From: Pelotomaculum_C sp050950345
GTDB lineage: Bacteria > Bacillota > Desulfotomaculia > Desulfotomaculales > Pelotomaculaceae
Direction: 5' to 3'
DNA: 64,000 nucleotides
Assembly (NCBI GenBank): GCA_050950345.1
Contig: JBMNHK010000002.1
Location: 757,726 to 821,725 of the forward strand
In this document: positions 62,889-64,000 of the stretch, in pieces
Layout of the letters: every line of letters begins with the position of its first letter
How positions within the stretch are numbered: position 1 is the first letter of the stretch
Made by a program: the position numbers and the translations under genes
The notes under the pieces: generated by a model
Database searches by the model: none
What the model saw: the letters and a program-made list of their open reading frames with translations, nothing else
Told to the model about the DNA's origin: nothing

Positions 62889-63737
62889 ATGGATATTCAA
62901 TGGTACCCTGGCCATATGGCCAAAGCAAAAAGGTTGGTTAAAGAAAACCTCAAACTGGTGGATGTGGTAATCGAGTTGCTTGATGCCAGGATTCCATCCA
63001 GCAGCCGCAATCCTGAAATAGATGATCTGGCGGGACAAAAGCCCCGGTTGGTGATCTTGAACAAGTCTGACCTGGCGGATCCGGAACAGACCAAACTATG
63101 GAAGGCATATTTTGCTAAATCAGGTATTCCCGCTATTGCAGTGGATTCTATTAAAGGCAAAGGAGTCAGGGAAGTGCCTGAACAGGTCAACAAACTTGCC
63201 ATGCCTAAAATACAAGCCCTTGTGGCCAGCGGCAGACGCCCACGGGCGCCTCGCTGTATGGTGTTGGGTATTCCCAATGTGGGCAAATCCTTATTTATCA
63301 ACAAGCTGGTGGGGCAGCATGTTGCCAGGACCGGAGACAAGCCAGGCGTAACCAGAGGCCAGCAATGGATCAGATTGGCCGGCAATATCGATTTGCTTGA
63401 TACGCCGGGTATATTGTGGCCGAAATTTGAGTCCCAGGAAGCAGCTTATCGTTTAGCTATCACCGGGGCGATTAAAGACGAAACTTATGACTTCATAGGG
63501 GTAGCAGGCAAGCTTTTAAAATGGCTGGCGGACAATTATCCGGAAAATATTCGTGAACGATATAAAATTGATGACATGGGGGCGTTGCCGGAGCAGTTAT
63601 TAGAGGCAGTGGGGGCACGCAGGGGGTTTTATTTGTCAGGAGGCGCTATTGATTCGTTAAAGGCGGCTCGGGTAGTAATTAAAGAATTCCGGGAAGGAAA
63701 ACTGGGACGCTATACTTTGGACAGGCCAAAGCTCTAA
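62889..63737 (+). CDS. rbgA: Ribosome biogenesis GTPase RbgA/YlqF
   Basis: Circularly permuted GTPase for late 50S assembly; 282 aa. Order G4-G1-G3: LNKSDLAD, then GIPNVGKSLFINKLV, then DTPGILWP. N-terminal WYPGHMAKAKR is the family hallmark. Confidence 0.97.
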   Translation: MDIQWYPGHMAKAKRLVKENLKLVDVVIELLDARIPSSSRNPEIDDLAGQKPRLVILNKSDLADPEQTKLWKAYFAKSGIPAIAVDSIKGKGVREVPEQVNKLAMPKIQALVASGRRPRAPRCMVLGIPNVGKSLFINKLVGQHVARTGDKPGVTRGQQWIRLAGNIDLLDTPGILWPKFESQEAAYRLAITGAIKDETYDFIGVAGKLLKWLADNYPENIRERYKIDDMGALPEQLLEAVGARRGFYLSGGAIDSLKAARVVIKEFREGKLGRYTLDRPKL

Positions 63738-63768
63738 CCTGGATCTAAGTGAAAGGTCGGCAGTTGTA

Positions 63769-64000
63769 GTGAATATCAAAGATTTGACCCTGGCACAAAT
63801 TAAGGAGCTGCTCATCAACCCCAATACGAACCTGGCCATTATGCGCCAGGCTATGGCGGAGGATCACAGAGCGGGTGTCCGCCAGTTGTACCATCGTTTG
63901 CTGAAAGCTGAAGCGCTGAAAGAAGCTGAGCATAAACGACTGAATGACTTATTCCGGTATGAGGAAGATCTGTGGTCTAAAGGCCACAGAAATATTGCCG
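63769..64000 (+). CDS. rnhB: Ribonuclease HII, N-terminal part (3' end outside window)
   Basis: 77 residues visible, starting MNIKDLTLAQIKELL and running to KGHRNIA at the window edge. This matches the helical N-terminal extension of Firmicute RNase HII, which removes RNA from RNA-DNA hybrids; the GxDE catalytic motif should follow immediately. Its place after rbgA agrees. GTG start with weak SD. Confidence 0.85.
   Translation, partial: MNIKDLTLAQIKELLINPNTNLAIMRQAMAEDHRAGVRQLYHRLLKAEALKEAEHKRLNDLFRYEEDLWSKGHRNIA

Overview
The window looks like a chromosomal segment of a spore-forming, low-to-mid GC clostridial Firmicute, most like the Peptococcaceae/Desulfotomaculum group. The evidence is the spore protease gpr, the sporulation gene ylbJ, PrkC/PrpC signalling, an FMN-riboswitch rib operon, FapR control of lipid synthesis, and frequent TTG/GTG starts behind strong Shine-Dalgarno (SD) sequences. 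The genus is an inference. No tRNA, rRNA, CRISPR array or prophage was seen.

Layout. 1-16.7 kb is one long rightward housekeeping run: coaBC (cut by the window edge), priA, def, fmt, a DUF116 gene, rsmB, rlmN, two FHA genes, PP2C phosphatase, RodA/FtsW, a class B PBP, PASTA kinase PrkC, rsgA, rpe and a 41-aa rubredoxin-like gene. 16.7-22.2 kb is accessory: a cysteine-rich repeat protein joined to a radical SAM/SPASM enzyme, then a convergent secreted beta-propeller gene and a GntR-type regulator. 22.2-26 kb is the riboflavin operon under an FMN riboswitch. 26-30.3 kb holds rpmB, recG, an AIM24-like gene and an AlkD-like gene. 30.5-35.4 kb holds a three-gene ABC importer of the Fbp type, a thioredoxin and a convergent Crp/Fnr regulator. 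35.4-39.8 kb holds gpr, rsmD-coaD, a coiled-coil gene and ylbJ. 39.98-41.18 kb is an IS30-family element with a 15-bp flanking direct repeat. 41.2-50.6 kb is yceD-rpmF-fapR-plsX-fabH-fabK-fabD-fabG-acpP-fabF-rnc-ftsY. 50.8-55.7 kb is a zinc-ribbon gene plus a methylthioadenosine/S-adenosylhomocysteine salvage cluster (mtnP-like, mtnA, ahcY, mtaD). 56-57.4 kb is a class III aminotransferase. 57.5-64 kb is ylxM-ffh-rpsP-khpA-ylqD-rimM-trmD-rplS-lepB-rbgA-rnhB (cut by the window edge).

How the genes work together. The FHA/PP2C/RodA/PBP/PrkC block links Ser/Thr phosphorylation to wall elongation. FapR has a perfect operator at its own start and probably tunes the phospholipid and fatty-acid genes behind it. 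The salvage cluster can deaminate and phosphorolyse methylthioadenosine and hydrolyse S-adenosylhomocysteine.

The best candidate for an undescribed system is at 16,989-19,015. A 258-aa protein has an Sm/DUF2642-like N-terminal domain, 16 cysteines and tandem C-[GS]-P-F-x-F repeats. Two bases after its stop begins a radical SAM/SPASM enzyme of the peptide-maturase type. This resembles a substrate/maturase pair, possibly for a modified spore-surface protein, but it is inferred from sequence only.
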